DNA of 64,000 bases from Oscillospiraceae bacterium (GCA_902795045.1 CADBJU010000012.1:1-64000); one strand, 5' to 3'. Counted from the stretch's first letter, positions 34,026-42,934 are shown. Numbers and translations: made by a program. Notes: generated by a model from the sequence alone, not told the origin.

Positions 34026-35579
34026 TCATTCTTCCATCTCCCGCATTTTCGCTGCCTGAGTGCTCCAGTTTGATGCGGTCTTATAGGCCTCGAGCGTCCC
34101 TTTCGGTACATAGATCAAAAAGTCGGTCGGCGTATCATAGAACACATTGGTAGCAAGCGTCGGCGGCGTCTGGGCAAAGATTCTGACCTCTGCAAGGCTC
34201 ACACAACTGGCGAATGCCTTAGTGGCGATGCTGGTAACGCTGGCAGGAATTGTAATTGCTTCAAGGGAATAACAATAAAGAAGGGCATTTGTTTCAATCG
34301 ATTCGACGCCGTCCATAAATGTGATATTTATAAGTCTTTCGCAAGAAGCAAATGCATAGGCCGGGACCGTTGCAAGATTGCCCGGTACGGTCATTTCGGT
34401 CAGGCTGGAGCAGCTCGAAAATGCATTGGCGTTCAATTCGACAACACTGGCTGGGATTATAAATTTGCTGAGTTCATGACAGCTGTTGAACGCATATGTG
34501 CCAATGCTTGTGACAGTGTCCGGGACTACTGCGGTTACCATACTCATGCACTTAAGGAACGCCTCATTTGCAATGGCGGTGAGCCCCTCTGGAAGAGTTA
34601 CGGCATGCAGATTGTGGCAGGTATCAAACGCATCGGTTCCAATGCGAGTGACACCAATCGGAACTGAAATATACGATAGACTGTAGTTTTTTTGAAATGC
34701 AGTATTTCCGATGTCCGTCGCACCGTTTGGCAGCGTAATGCTCTGCAAACTATAGCAGTTCTGGAAAGCACTCGTGCCAACTCCGTCAACACCGTTTGGG
34801 ATCGTGACATGCGTAAGACTGTAGCAGTGCTGAAATGTATAGGCACCGATTTTCACTACATCGCTTCCGAATTCGACCGCTTTGACATCGTTTCCGTAAG
34901 CTTTATTTCGTCTGTCAGTCCCTGCGCTATGGCACAGCAGGCTTGAGCCTGAGTTGCTGCCGCCAAAAGCGATACTGCCATCGTTAACGGTCAGAGAGAT
35001 CACATAATCGCCGCCGCCGGGATACGTGTGTTTTGGTGTAAATATCATTACATTTGGGCTTGTGCCCGTCAGCGTGTCCGGGTCGCTCCCATCTCCCCAG
35101 TCGACAGATACAGATCCATTTACACATAAGCCGAGCAGCGGGGTTGTGCGGTCCGGTTCAAGGTGAATGTGTATGCGCGTTTTGCCGTCGTCCGTGACGA
35201 ACATCTGGCCGACCATCAACTTACCATATTTTGCAACATAGGCCTTGGCATCAGAAAGCGTCCAGTTCCAACCCTGCGCGATAAGCCCGGCATGCTCCGG
35301 ATTTGGCGGCAGTGCACTGAGCCGGGCAAATTCCGCCGCGGAGTAAGAGGCGACGACGCTGTGGTCATAGCTGTCGTAAAAAACCACGTCGCTGCTGCCG
35401 CCGCTGATGCTGCCGCCGCTGATGCCACCGCCGCTGATGCCGCCGCCGCTGATGCCGCCGCCGCTGTATGCCAGCAGAATATCTCCCTCGCAGGTCTTCC
35501 CGGCGAGCTTCAGCGTTGCAGTGCCGGTTGCCGAAAGCTGGGCAATCTGCTCGCCCTTGTAGGTTACATTAAGACCCAT
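34026..35579 (-). CDS. phage tail protein with BspA-like leucine-rich repeats (receptor binding?)
   Basis: 517 residues. A short N-terminal beta segment is followed by a Gly-Gly-Gly-Ile-Ser repeat hinge (~41-62) and a domain with NPEHAGLIAQGWNW and PKHTYPGGGDYV. LRR_5/BspA-type repeats then run from ~225 to 500 (e.g. YTFQHCYSLTHVTIPNGV, repeated about eleven times). This type is used by surface adhesins. The LRR part is visibly more AT-rich than the surrounding phage genes, suggesting acquisition from elsewhere. As the last structural gene before lysis it is the likely receptor-binding protein. Confidence 0.75.
   Translation of the reverse strand: MGLNVTYKGEQIAQLSATGTATLKLAGKTCEGDILLAYSGGGISGGGISGGGISGGSISGGSSDVVFYDSYDHSVVASYSAAEFARLSALPPNPEHAGLIAQGWNWTLSDAKAYVAKYGKLMVGQMFVTDDGKTRIHIHLEPDRTTPLLGLCVNGSVSVDWGDGSDPDTLTGTSPNVMIFTPKHTYPGGGDYVISLTVNDGSIAFGGSNSGSSLLCHSAGTDRRNKAYGNDVKAVEFGSDVVKIGAYTFQHCYSLTHVTIPNGVDGVGTSAFQNCYSLQSITLPNGATDIGNTAFQKNYSLSYISVPIGVTRIGTDAFDTCHNLHAVTLPEGLTAIANEAFLKCMSMVTAVVPDTVTSIGTYAFNSCHELSKFIIPASVVELNANAFSSCSSLTEMTVPGNLATVPAYAFASCERLINITFMDGVESIETNALLYCYSLEAITIPASVTSIATKAFASCVSLAEVRIFAQTPPTLATNVFYDTPTDFLIYVPKGTLEAYKTASNWSTQAAKMREMEE
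35394..35466. repeat. 15-bp in-frame tandem repeat in the tail-fibre gene
   Basis: About four to five near-identical 15-bp units (GCCGCCGCTGATGCC) encode the pentapeptide GGGIS or GGSIS. Being 15 bp, gain or loss of units keeps the frame and changes hinge length. Confidence 0.85.
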
Positions 35580-36189
35580 ACGTCACGCTCCCATCATAAA
35601 GCGGCAGTTGAACCGTAAAGAGCTCCGTTGTGCCGTGCCGGAAGGAGATCAGTCCGGTCTCGCCGACGCTCCCGTTATCGGCAGCGTTTACGACGGCCGC
35701 CTGGGCAGCTGCGGCGCTGGCAGCCGCACTGTCAGCAGCTCTCTGTGCGGCGTTCATAGCGCTTTGCGCCTGTCCGATCGCCTGGCGTGCCTGGCTGGAA
35801 TAGCCGCCCGCCGCGTTTGCCGCCGCAATGGCGTCGGCGCGCGCATACTCCGCCTCCTGTGCGTAATCCTTAAGGTGTGCCAGGTCATCCTGGAACTGCT
35901 CCTCCGTGCCCTCATAGCCGCCCGCCGCCGCGAGCTCATAAGCGGAAGCTCCTGCGCTGCCGCTGCAGTTCTTTCCCGAATCCGTAAAGCCCCCGGTCTG
36001 TGCATCCCAGATCTGCCAGTTCCCGTTATCGCCGGGAACCGGGAAATGCAGTGCCGCCTCCTCGGCAGCGGCTGCGCTCCCGGCAGCCCTGGCCGCCGCG
36101 TTCTCGGCCCGCAGTACACAGCGTCTGACCGCCGCAGTGTCGCCCCCTGTGATGGTGAGCGTCCCCGCTGTGTTTCTCCCCTGCTTCAT
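35569..36189 (-). CDS. alanine-rich phage tail/fibre protein
   Basis: 206 residues. Ala-rich helical stretches (e.g. AARAAGSAAAAEEAA near 32; NAAQRAADSAAASAAAAQAA near 145) alternate with a segment GNWQIWDAQTGGFTDSG that is typical of tail-fibre linkers, and with a GYEGTEEQFQDDLA motif also present in the 411-residue fibre gene upstream. It ends with a short beta region and overlaps the LRR gene by 11 nt. Probably a fibre or chaperone-like connector. Confidence 0.6.
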   Translation of the reverse strand: MKQGRNTAGTLTITGGDTAAVRRCVLRAENAAARAAGSAAAAEEAALHFPVPGDNGNWQIWDAQTGGFTDSGKNCSGSAGASAYELAAAGGYEGTEEQFQDDLAHLKDYAQEAEYARADAIAAANAAGGYSSQARQAIGQAQSAMNAAQRAADSAAASAAAAQAAVVNAADNGSVGETGLISFRHGTTELFTVQLPLYDGSVTYGS

Positions 36190-36193
36190 GCTT

Positions 36194-36508
36194 CTATACC
36201 TCCTTCATACCCGGTGTATCCATCACGCACAGCTCCTCCACGGCACTCTTCATCACACTCCCGCCCGGGAGTGTGCAGCGAGCCTGGGCAAACGCCGGAA
36301 TGCCTGCGCGCAGAAGCGCTGTCTCCGCCCCTGTGAGGCTAAAGTAAACGCAGCCCTCGTCCGTGTCTGGTTCCGCGTCCGCCATCTCTTTTCGTACAAA
36401 GGGCCGTCCGCCCTGCACAACGGTCAGCGTCAGGCTCTCCATCTCCTCCGGCTCCATGTCGAGCTTGACCTCCAGCGTCATTTCCTCGCCACGTGTCATG
36501 TTTATCAT
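36194..36508 (-). CDS. small phage structural protein of unknown function
   Basis: 104 residues, beta-rich and acidic, no motif recognised (TLEVKLDMEPEEMESLTLTV, then GCVYFSLTGAETALL). It lies between two tail genes with 4- and 12-nt gaps, so it is expected to be part of the tail or fibre apparatus. Confidence 0.55.
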   Translation of the reverse strand: MINMTRGEEMTLEVKLDMEPEEMESLTLTVVQGGRPFVRKEMADAEPDTDEGCVYFSLTGAETALLRAGIPAFAQARCTLPGGSVMKSAVEELCVMDTPGMKEV

Positions 36509-36520
36509 ATGCTCTCCCCC

Positions 36521-37207
36521 TCAGGACAGTGTGATCCCGGTGATCTCCAGGCTGTTTCCCACGCAGCTTGAGCCGATGTAATAGGACCCGGTCATGGCCG
36601 TAATGCTCAGCGACGCCGTATACAAAGCGTCGATCCCGCCCATCCAGACGGCGCCCATCTCCGGTATCTCATCGGGATCAAATACCTTCGCGCTGGTGCT
36701 GCCGAGGCAGATGCGGCTTCTCTGGCCGGAGGATGCACGCAGATAGCCGGTGACCGTCAGGCTCGAATAGCCGGTCACATCCACGGCCGGGCCGAGCCAG
36801 AAGCCGCCGCTGCCGTTTTCCCGGACAGCGCTGCCGCTCAGTGCGGCGTTTCCCCCGAGGGTCACACCGCTCTTGAGCCCGCTCTGGGCTGACAGCAGCA
36901 CACCGCCCTCGCTCACGACCGGCGTTCCCGCGTAGGCGATCTGAATAGCTCGGATCTCGCCCTGACCGCTGATGGCCACAAGGCCGGTCCTGCCGCGTGC
37001 GCCGTCAGAAATGGTCACCGTCCAGTCGCCGTTTGACGGCACCGCGAAGGACGCGATGCCCGGCACGTTCTCCGCCGTGAGCATCTCGCCGCCCTTGGCA
37101 CAGACACAGGCGCTGCCGGAGGGGATCTTGGCGCAGATCATGGCGTGGCTGCTTGTGTTGATCGAGGCGTTTGCGACGCCCCGTCTGAAGAAATAAGCCT
37201 CTCCCAT
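36521..37207 (-). CDS. putative phage tail/baseplate protein
   Basis: 228 residues, beta-rich with many Gly/Ser (SGQGEIRAIQIAYAG, GYSSLTVTGYLRASSG). Starts with an RBS AAGGAAG. No named family; its position after the fibre gene suggests a fibre or baseplate decoration. It starts 4 nt after the 411-residue fibre gene. Confidence 0.55.
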   Translation of the reverse strand: MGEAYFFRRGVANASINTSSHAMICAKIPSGSACVCAKGGEMLTAENVPGIASFAVPSNGDWTVTISDGARGRTGLVAISGQGEIRAIQIAYAGTPVVSEGGVLLSAQSGLKSGVTLGGNAALSGSAVRENGSGGFWLGPAVDVTGYSSLTVTGYLRASSGQRSRICLGSTSAKVFDPDEIPEMGAVWMGGIDALYTASLSITAMTGSYYIGSSCVGNSLEITGITLS

Positions 37208-37211
37208 CGTC

Positions 37212-38447
37212 TCACTTCCTTATACACAAAATCCTGAGCGGCAGTGCTGCCGTCGGCCTGCCCAGAGCATACACGGTGAGCGCGCCGGGTGATGCCTGCG
37301 CCCGATACAGCAGCGCGTAATCCTCCAGCCGCTTTCTGTCGGTGCCGAAGGTCCCGCTCAGGCTTACATCCACCAGCGGCGTATCGCTGCCCGTGAGACC
37401 CGCGAGGCTCACCGTCTGGGTATAGGGCGCCGTCGACCCTTCCCACCCTGCGGGGTCGAGCTCCGCCGTATAGGTAACGCTCACCGCGCCCGACGCAAGC
37501 TTCTCCGCCGTGACCGCGCCGTTTTCCAGACTCCCGGTCCCGACGCTGATGGGGTCCGCGCCTCCCGGCAGATGACGCGCCCCGTGGTAGGGCAGGGCCG
37601 CCAGGGCCGCGTTAAAGGTGGCCTCGGTGCCCTGATAGCCCGCGTCCACAGCTGCCTCAAAGGCGCTGGCTCCCGCGGGGCCCTGCGCCCCGTCCCGACC
37701 GGCGGGCCCGCGGATATTCTGGGCCGCCGGGTTTTCAAGGCCGCCGTCGTTTGTCCAGCTGATGTTGCCGCCCGCGTCCACGCTGGGGCGGAAGGTGGTG
37801 CCAGGCGCGCCGTTATCGCCCTTTACGCCCTGGATGCAGCCGTTGTTGCGCCAGGAGCCGTTCACCGCGTCCCAGACATAGATGTCATAGGGCGCCTCAG
37901 CGCCCACACCATAGGCCTCGCCGGGCTGCGGCTGTGTCACGGCTTCGGCCAGGGCCTCCGCATTGTCATAGTAGCCCGCGATCACGAAGCTCAGTCCGTC
38001 GCGCCCGTTGAAGGCGCCCGCCTCCGCCCGCTCCTTCACCTCCCGCGCACAGGCCAGGGCGGCGGAGGCGTCATTTGCGATCTGCTCGGCCACGCTCAGA
38101 GGCATGGCGTGCAGCGGCGCGTCCACAAGACCGGATTCCTTTACCGTCAGGACCACCGGCGCGGTGGTCAGTCTCGCGCCCTCCCTGTTGCCGCTGAGGT
38201 AGACGGTCCACTCCCCGGCGGTGAGGTTCAGGCCCTTGTCCTCGGTGATGCTGTCGTTGCCGTCGAGGATGAGATCATAGACCTCCGTCCCCACGCCCTC
38301 CCCCCGGCGAAAGTGCAGCCAGCGGGTATAACCGGCCCACTCGTCGCCGAGGAACCACACCTTGGCCGTCAGATAATTCAGCGTATCCGCCGCGATGACC
38401 GGGGTATATACGCGCAGATTCTGGCCGCTGACATAAAATTCAATCAT
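37212..38447 (-). CDS. phage fibre/baseplate-upper-like protein with collagen-like segments
   Basis: 411 residues from the ATG at 38447 (GAGGAGG RBS); a longer frame from 38477 is rejected. The N-terminal ~120 residues are a beta-sandwich-like head. Collagen-like Gly-X-Y stretches follow (GDNGAPGTT near 220; GPAGRDGAQGPAG near 262), then the common fibre motifs YHGARHLPGGADPI and ENGAVTAEKLASGAVS, and a C-terminal beta domain. This is the usual organisation of Firmicutes tail fibres. Its start overlaps the small 37-residue gene by 8 nt. Confidence 0.75.
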   Translation of the reverse strand: MIEFYVSGQNLRVYTPVIAADTLNYLTAKVWFLGDEWAGYTRWLHFRRGEGVGTEVYDLILDGNDSITEDKGLNLTAGEWTVYLSGNREGARLTTAPVVLTVKESGLVDAPLHAMPLSVAEQIANDASAALACAREVKERAEAGAFNGRDGLSFVIAGYYDNAEALAEAVTQPQPGEAYGVGAEAPYDIYVWDAVNGSWRNNGCIQGVKGDNGAPGTTFRPSVDAGGNISWTNDGGLENPAAQNIRGPAGRDGAQGPAGASAFEAAVDAGYQGTEATFNAALAALPYHGARHLPGGADPISVGTGSLENGAVTAEKLASGAVSVTYTAELDPAGWEGSTAPYTQTVSLAGLTGSDTPLVDVSLSGTFGTDRKRLEDYALLYRAQASPGALTVYALGRPTAALPLRILCIRK

Positions 38448-38553
38448 GCTTTTCCTCCTCATTGAGCTGCCGGACAAGTCGTATGAGGTAGTCCCGCAGC
38501 TGTCTGATCTGCTGCTGTTCGTCTCCCGTGAGGATGGGCGGCAGCTCGATCAT
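38440..38553 (-). CDS. 37-residue phage peptide
   Basis: A tiny gene nested between two larger ones. Its ATG at 38553 overlaps the stop of the 583-residue gene (ATGA), and its TGA overlaps the fibre gene start by 8 nt. It encodes MIELPPILTGDEQQQIRQLR and a helical, charged C-terminus (LVRQLNEEEKHD). The two overlaps and the internal RBS for the next gene support real translation. A short coiled coil; function unknown, possibly a fibre chaperone or assembly plug. Confidence 0.6.
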   Translation of the reverse strand: MIELPPILTGDEQQQIRQLRDYLIRLVRQLNEEEKHD

Positions 38554-40301
38554 CCCACATCACTTCCCGTCGTCAGGATTTTTGCAATGGAGTAAAGCCG
38601 CACCTCGCCCTTGCCTGTAAGCTTCATGCGCAAATGATCGCAGCGCCGCGGCCGCACGGGCAGAGTCACGGTGCGGGTGCCCTTCATTTTTACGCGTCCC
38701 TGCCGCACCCACTCGCCGTTTGAGTCATACATGAGGTACACGTCCAGCTGTGCGCCCTCTTCCATGTAAAGGCGCAGATTGAAGCGCGAGAGATATTTCC
38801 GGTCCGGGTACTGGTAGTAGAGCATGCCCGTTTCCGCCTCCCAGGAGACATAGGGCTCCGGCGTGCCATGGCTTCCCTCCATGGCGAAAAGCGCGTCGGG
38901 CGTCAGGCAGTAGAGCTCGTCGCCCAGGGAGGCAAAGCCCAGCGCGCGCAGCTCGTCCTCCCGCATCCAGAGATTGCGCCGGATGTCGTAGACAAAGAGG
39001 TTCCACCGCTCCTGCGCGTCCCGCATGGAGATATAGTAGCGCTCCCCCAGCACCCCTGCTGAGGCATCATAGTAGCGCACATCCCCCAGCGCGTCGCTGA
39101 TCGACTCGGGGAAGCTGCCCTGATAGGCGCAGATATCGGCACGGCTTTTATAGATCAGCGTCTCGTTGACCACCTGCAGGCTCTGATCGCAGCCCTCCTG
39201 CACGCCGCGGCAGACGGTCTCCGTGATCTGGTGTGCCCCCGAGGCTGACACCGTGACGCGGTGGATGCGGTTTTCCTTGAAGAACATCGGGTAGCCCTGG
39301 AAGTTCACCGCCCCGGTCCACGGCCCGTCCGAGCCCACCGACGCCGTCCAGCTGTCGGTTGAAAGTCCCATGTACTGCCGCCAGTTTTTAAAATCGCCCA
39401 GGGCGCAGCAGTATATCTCGTTGAGGTTTTTCCCCTCCGTCAGACCGTAGCGGCAGCCCCAGAGGCGGTTTTTGCACTCGATGACGAAATCCATCTCCGG
39501 AGTTCTCCGTTCGACGCGCACCGTACCGGCAGTCTGGATCAGGGCCTCATCGAGAAGCCCCGTCACCGCAAGCCAGTCGCGCTCGCCGCTGCCGCCGCCG
39601 ATGGCGCAGATCACATGTTCGCCGTTGACGCTCTCCACCGCCGCGCCTGTGATGCTCACGCCGTCATTTTTCCGAAACAGGCCGCCCAGCTCTCCCTCGG
39701 AGATAAAGCGCAACCTCGTGTATACCGTGGGGATCTCCGTCCACTCACTCATGGCCGCGCTCCACTGGCGCAGGACATGTACGCTTTTGGACGCGTCGAT
39801 CCAGTAAAGTCCGTCCGTCGGCTCCCCCGGCGCGGTCTCGCTTTTCACCGGCTGAGGATAGAGCGTGCCGTCGGCGCGGCACAGGGCATACTCCACCGCG
39901 CCGGCGGAGCTGTAGTCCGCCTCCAGGCTCCCGTGATCCGAAGGATCGGCTGTGTTGTAGTAGACCTTGTCCGGGAAAATGACGATGACCGCGCCCATGC
40001 TCACAAGCTGCTTTTTCCCAGGCGCAAGACCCGTCACCGCCGTTTTCTCCCCGCCGTACCAGAGCGCCCCGTCCTCCACGAAAGCGAGCTTCTCCTTGGA
40101 AAGCATCCCGCCCGGCGCGTGCATCGTGCGCACACGGCCGCGCTTTTTCCGGCTGCCGAGCAGGGGATAATAAGCGCTCGTGAGGTTGCGGGTATCGTAG
40201 AACTCCCCGTCGCCGATGCGTGCCTTGTGGCGGTAGCCGGAAAAGACGTCGGTCACGACGCGCTCGGCGTATTCATAATCCAGCCTTGGCAGCAGTGCCA
40301 T
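38550..40301 (-). CDS. putative tail nozzle / DNA stabilisation protein of a short-tailed phage
   Basis: 583 residues, beta-rich throughout with repeated strand-turn patterns (ENRIHRVTVSASG, RWNLFVYDIRRNLWMRED) that look like a beta-propeller. This build and its place directly after the connector-like gene fit the nozzle (P22 gp10-like) of podoviruses rather than a siphovirus tail tube. No tape-measure-like gene exists in the cassette. Function is inferred from layout; RBS GGGAGG. Confidence 0.6.
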   Translation of the reverse strand: MALLPRLDYEYAERVVTDVFSGYRHKARIGDGEFYDTRNLTSAYYPLLGSRKKRGRVRTMHAPGGMLSKEKLAFVEDGALWYGGEKTAVTGLAPGKKQLVSMGAVIVIFPDKVYYNTADPSDHGSLEADYSSAGAVEYALCRADGTLYPQPVKSETAPGEPTDGLYWIDASKSVHVLRQWSAAMSEWTEIPTVYTRLRFISEGELGGLFRKNDGVSITGAAVESVNGEHVICAIGGGSGERDWLAVTGLLDEALIQTAGTVRVERRTPEMDFVIECKNRLWGCRYGLTEGKNLNEIYCCALGDFKNWRQYMGLSTDSWTASVGSDGPWTGAVNFQGYPMFFKENRIHRVTVSASGAHQITETVCRGVQEGCDQSLQVVNETLIYKSRADICAYQGSFPESISDALGDVRYYDASAGVLGERYYISMRDAQERWNLFVYDIRRNLWMREDELRALGFASLGDELYCLTPDALFAMEGSHGTPEPYVSWEAETGMLYYQYPDRKYLSRFNLRLYMEEGAQLDVYLMYDSNGEWVRQGRVKMKGTRTVTLPVRPRRCDHLRMKLTGKGEVRLYSIAKILTTGSDVG

Positions 40302-40315
40302 GTCTTCGCCTCCCT

Positions 40316-40675
40316 TCAGAATCGAAAGCCCTCGCCCCGGCGGCGGGGTCTGTGGCTTCGGTTATACCAGTTTACCCAGCCCTGCCAGGCGCTGTTGAAA
40401 AGGGTCATGCGCTTGTTGTAGCGCTGGGTCTCCCCGTTCTCGGCGGCGACCATGGCCTGCAGATAGTAGTAATACAGATCCTCGCCGTAGGGGTCACCTA
40501 CCAGAAGCTCTTCCTCACCGCTCTCGTATTCATCGGGAAAGGGGGTCCACACGTCCTCATGGGTCTGGATGACCTCGCGGTAGATCCGTCCGTCCAGCGA
40601 CCACAGCCAGCGAAGCTTCTGTTCCGGCGAATAATCGTTCGGCTCGAGCAGATCAAGCCGCTCGATGATGTCCAT
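40316..40675 (-). CDS. putative head-tail connector protein
   Basis: 119 residues from the ATG at 40675; an alternative TTG at 40684 is closer to the AGGAAGG site. Helical and acidic (MDIIERLDLLEPNDYSPEQK, then HEDVWTPFPDEYESGEEELL), with a basic C-terminus. Size, fold style and position between capsid and nozzle genes fit the adaptor proteins of podoviruses. A palindromic repeat lies right upstream. Confidence 0.6.
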   Translation of the reverse strand: MDIIERLDLLEPNDYSPEQKLRWLWSLDGRIYREVIQTHEDVWTPFPDEYESGEEELLVGDPYGEDLYYYYLQAMVAAENGETQRYNKRMTLFNSAWQGWVNWYNRSHRPRRRGEGFRF

Positions 40676-40700
40676 TGCTCTCAAATAATCACCTTCCTCT

Positions 40701-40847
40701 TTGGCTCCCTCTCCGAGGGAGCTGCCCCAGTGCGCACATTGGGGCTGAGGGAGTCCCCCGTCCTGCACCCTACTTCCATAGTGAAGCTGTCTTTCGACTC
40801 CCTCAGTCTGCCCTTGCGGGCAGCCAGCTCCCTCAGGGAGGGAGCCA
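40701..40847. repeat. palindromic CTCCCTC/GAGGGAG repeat element, copy 2
   Basis: GGCTCCCTC...GAGGGAGCC termini and an internal GACTCCCTCAGTC, shared with the copy at 17399-17582. It lies inside the phage structural operon between the 69-residue gene and the connector gene, so the phage region has been exposed to this host repeat. Confidence 0.75.
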
Positions 40848-40862
40848 GGCGCCCCGTTTTCT

Positions 40863-41072
40863 TTACACGCTCTGCTTGAGGTCGTCGATGCTGGCATAGA
40901 AGCGATCGGCTGCCAGCTCCGAGCGCTTGATCTCCGCCGCCACGGCCTCGGGGACACGGGACTTTTTGCCGCGGGGCAGCAGGTAGTTTACGCCGTTGAT
41001 GCCGACGAACAGGTTGGGGTCCTCGCGGTCAGACCCGCGGGGGATGAACACTTCGACTCTCTTGTCTTCCAT
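40863..41072 (-). CDS. small phage head protein (69 aa)
   Basis: 69 residues, with VEVFIPRGSDREDPNLFVGI then LPRGKKSRVPEAVAAEIKRS. RBS AAGGAAGGAG. Directly after the capsid gene; similar small genes here often encode head-decoration or completion proteins. No family named. Confidence 0.6.
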   Translation of the reverse strand: MEDKRVEVFIPRGSDREDPNLFVGINGVNYLLPRGKKSRVPEAVAAEIKRSELAADRFYASIDDLKQSV

Positions 41073-41088
41073 GGTTGAATCTCCTTCC

Positions 41089-42162
41089 TTAGTTAGCCTC
41101 GTCCGAGCCCGAGAAGCTGGATGTGCTCATCACGCGCAGCAGACGCTCGGGGTAGAGGATGGTGGCGCCGTTGGTCTCGAACTTGTAGCCGATGGTGCTG
41201 AACTGGTTGAGGGGGCCGCCGATCTCACCCTTGTCGTGGATGATCATCTCCAGCGCGCCGCCCTCGGGGTCGATGATGCCGAAGGAGTCCTTGCCGAAGA
41301 AGTAGGTGGCGTAGACGGCGACGGAGCCGCTGCCCTCCTTGATGACGGGGGCAAAGACGTTTTCGATGAAGCGCACGCCGTGCAGCTCGCCGATCTCGCC
41401 GTTGAAGATCTCCTCGGGGGCGGCGTACTTGTGGGCCTCGATCCAGCTGTCGCTTGCGCGCAGGTCATGGGCCACCGAGGGGTGGATGACTGCAAAGTAC
41501 TTGCCGCCGATTCTCGGCACGCGGTTCTTCTTCATGACGGTGACGGCCTTGTTTACCATCTCCGGGGTGAGGTGGCAGTGATAGGTGGCGTCCTCCACCA
41601 GGGCGCTGTTCTGGGTGGGAGCGGCGCTGACGCTGCCGTCGGCCTTCTTGATCTTGTCGCAGTAAAGGACGTTGGTGTTGGTATAGAGCGCGGTGCGGAT
41701 CAGGGCCTCCTGGGTTTCCGCGGCGGAGGCGCCCATCTCCTCGGTGGCGCCGAGGATCACATCGTCGTAGGCTCTGAGCTCCAGCCTGTCGGTGATGGCG
41801 GTGTAGGTGCCGTACTGGTCGATGCTCCCGGTGACGGCGGTGACGCCGAACTTCTGACCGGTGGGGATGACGCCCTCGGTGAGCTTCGAGGCGCGCTCAA
41901 AGGTGTTCCACTTGCGCCACTCGACGCTGCCGTGATGATTGGCGGGCAGGGGCTGGCGCTTGGCGAGCTGGGCATAGAAAAGCTCGGTCCTGGCGTTTTC
42001 CAGCAGCTCCGTGTCGTAGAAGGCCTTGAGCTCTGCGGACAGGGTGTGGTCAGCGTCAAAGGCGCTTCCGGCAGTGCTGTCGTGGGCGTTTACAAAGCCG
42101 CCGGTGGCATTGACCAGCGTACCGGCGTCGGCAAAATGCTGAAGGTTAAAGTAGTTGTGCAT
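41089..42162 (-). CDS. major capsid protein (N4-gp56 family-like)
   Basis: 357 residues. The body fits the N4-gp56/HK97-like capsid type (TLSAELKAFYDTELLENA, then KRQPLPANHHGSVEWRKW). The N-terminus MHNYFNLQHFADAG holds NLQHFA (6-11), the sequence type cleaved by Prp proteases in ribosomal protein L27 and staphylococcal phage capsids; a Prp-like protease is encoded three genes upstream in the same operon. Maturation would remove 11 residues. Strong RBS (GAAAGGAG). Confidence 0.85.
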   Translation of the reverse strand: MHNYFNLQHFADAGTLVNATGGFVNAHDSTAGSAFDADHTLSAELKAFYDTELLENARTELFYAQLAKRQPLPANHHGSVEWRKWNTFERASKLTEGVIPTGQKFGVTAVTGSIDQYGTYTAITDRLELRAYDDVILGATEEMGASAAETQEALIRTALYTNTNVLYCDKIKKADGSVSAAPTQNSALVEDATYHCHLTPEMVNKAVTVMKKNRVPRIGGKYFAVIHPSVAHDLRASDSWIEAHKYAAPEEIFNGEIGELHGVRFIENVFAPVIKEGSGSVAVYATYFFGKDSFGIIDPEGGALEMIIHDKGEIGGPLNQFSTIGYKFETNGATILYPERLLRVMSTSSFSGSDEAN

Positions 42163-42187
42163 AGATTTCTCCTTTCAAATCTGGGGT

Positions 42188-42934
42188 TTACTCCCCCGGC
42201 CCGATCTTTCTTCCCTGGGCCTTGGCCTCGAGGATGCGCTTTTTCAGCGCCTCGCGTTCCTCACGGCTCATGGATCGCGGATCAAGGGTGAAGCGTCCCC
42301 CCTGCCCGTTCTCCCGCAGCTCACGCGGCCTGGTACCTGCGCTTTGAAGGCTCCGGCTGACGGCCTCGAGGCTTTTGCGCGCCGTGTCGCGCTGGAGCTC
42401 TGCCCGGTGGCGGGCAAAGTAGGCGTCGGCAAGGGAGATGCCGCTGTGCGGGGCGGTCATGCGCACAAAGTCCGCATCCTCCATTTCACGCCGCAGGTCA
42501 AAGTCCGGCACGCTCCGGCGCAGGGCCTCGGCCTCGGCATACATGGCCTGCAGGTGCGCCGCGATCCCGGCGCTCTCGGGGCGGTAGGCCTCCGCCCTCT
42601 CCCGCAGATTTTGAGCCAGGCTCTCCGCGTCGCTGCCTTCCGTGAGCCCATAGCGCTCTTCCAGCACCCTGAGTACCGGCGAGAGCTTTTCAAGCTTCTC
42701 CTCGGCCAGGGCCCTGCTGCGAAGCCGCGCCTTGACGATGCTCTGCACCGCCTGATCGTAGCTGCTTCGATAATCGGGGTCCCGCAAAATTTCCTCCCAG
42801 CTGGGCTTGTGCTGTCCGTCCTGCCCGGACTCGGCGGCGGGCGGCGCCGTCTCTGCTGCCGCCGGGATCTCGGCGGCATTCTCCGCGCCCGTGACCGGCT
42901 CGTCCGGTCTGATGGTTTTCGCTTCGTTGTTCAT
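42188..42934 (-). CDS. phage scaffold protein
   Basis: 248 residues from the ATG at 42934 (AAGGAG RBS). Pro/Ala/Glu-rich disordered N-terminus, long amphipathic helices (~75-190), and a basic C-terminal part (RSMSREEREALKKRILEAKAQ). Composition and place immediately before the major capsid gene are typical for scaffolds. No LQxFA motif is seen in it, unlike phage 80alpha scaffold. Confidence 0.7.
   Translation of the reverse strand: MNNEAKTIRPDEPVTGAENAAEIPAAAETAPPAAESGQDGQHKPSWEEILRDPDYRSSYDQAVQSIVKARLRSRALAEEKLEKLSPVLRVLEERYGLTEGSDAESLAQNLRERAEAYRPESAGIAAHLQAMYAEAEALRRSVPDFDLRREMEDADFVRMTAPHSGISLADAYFARHRAELQRDTARKSLEAVSRSLQSAGTRPRELRENGQGGRFTLDPRSMSREEREALKKRILEAKAQGRKIGPGE

Noticed and set aside
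34026-35579. Diversity-generating retroelement target
   Set aside because: No reverse transcriptase, template repeat or Avd-like gene in the window; the repeats are a simple tandem array.
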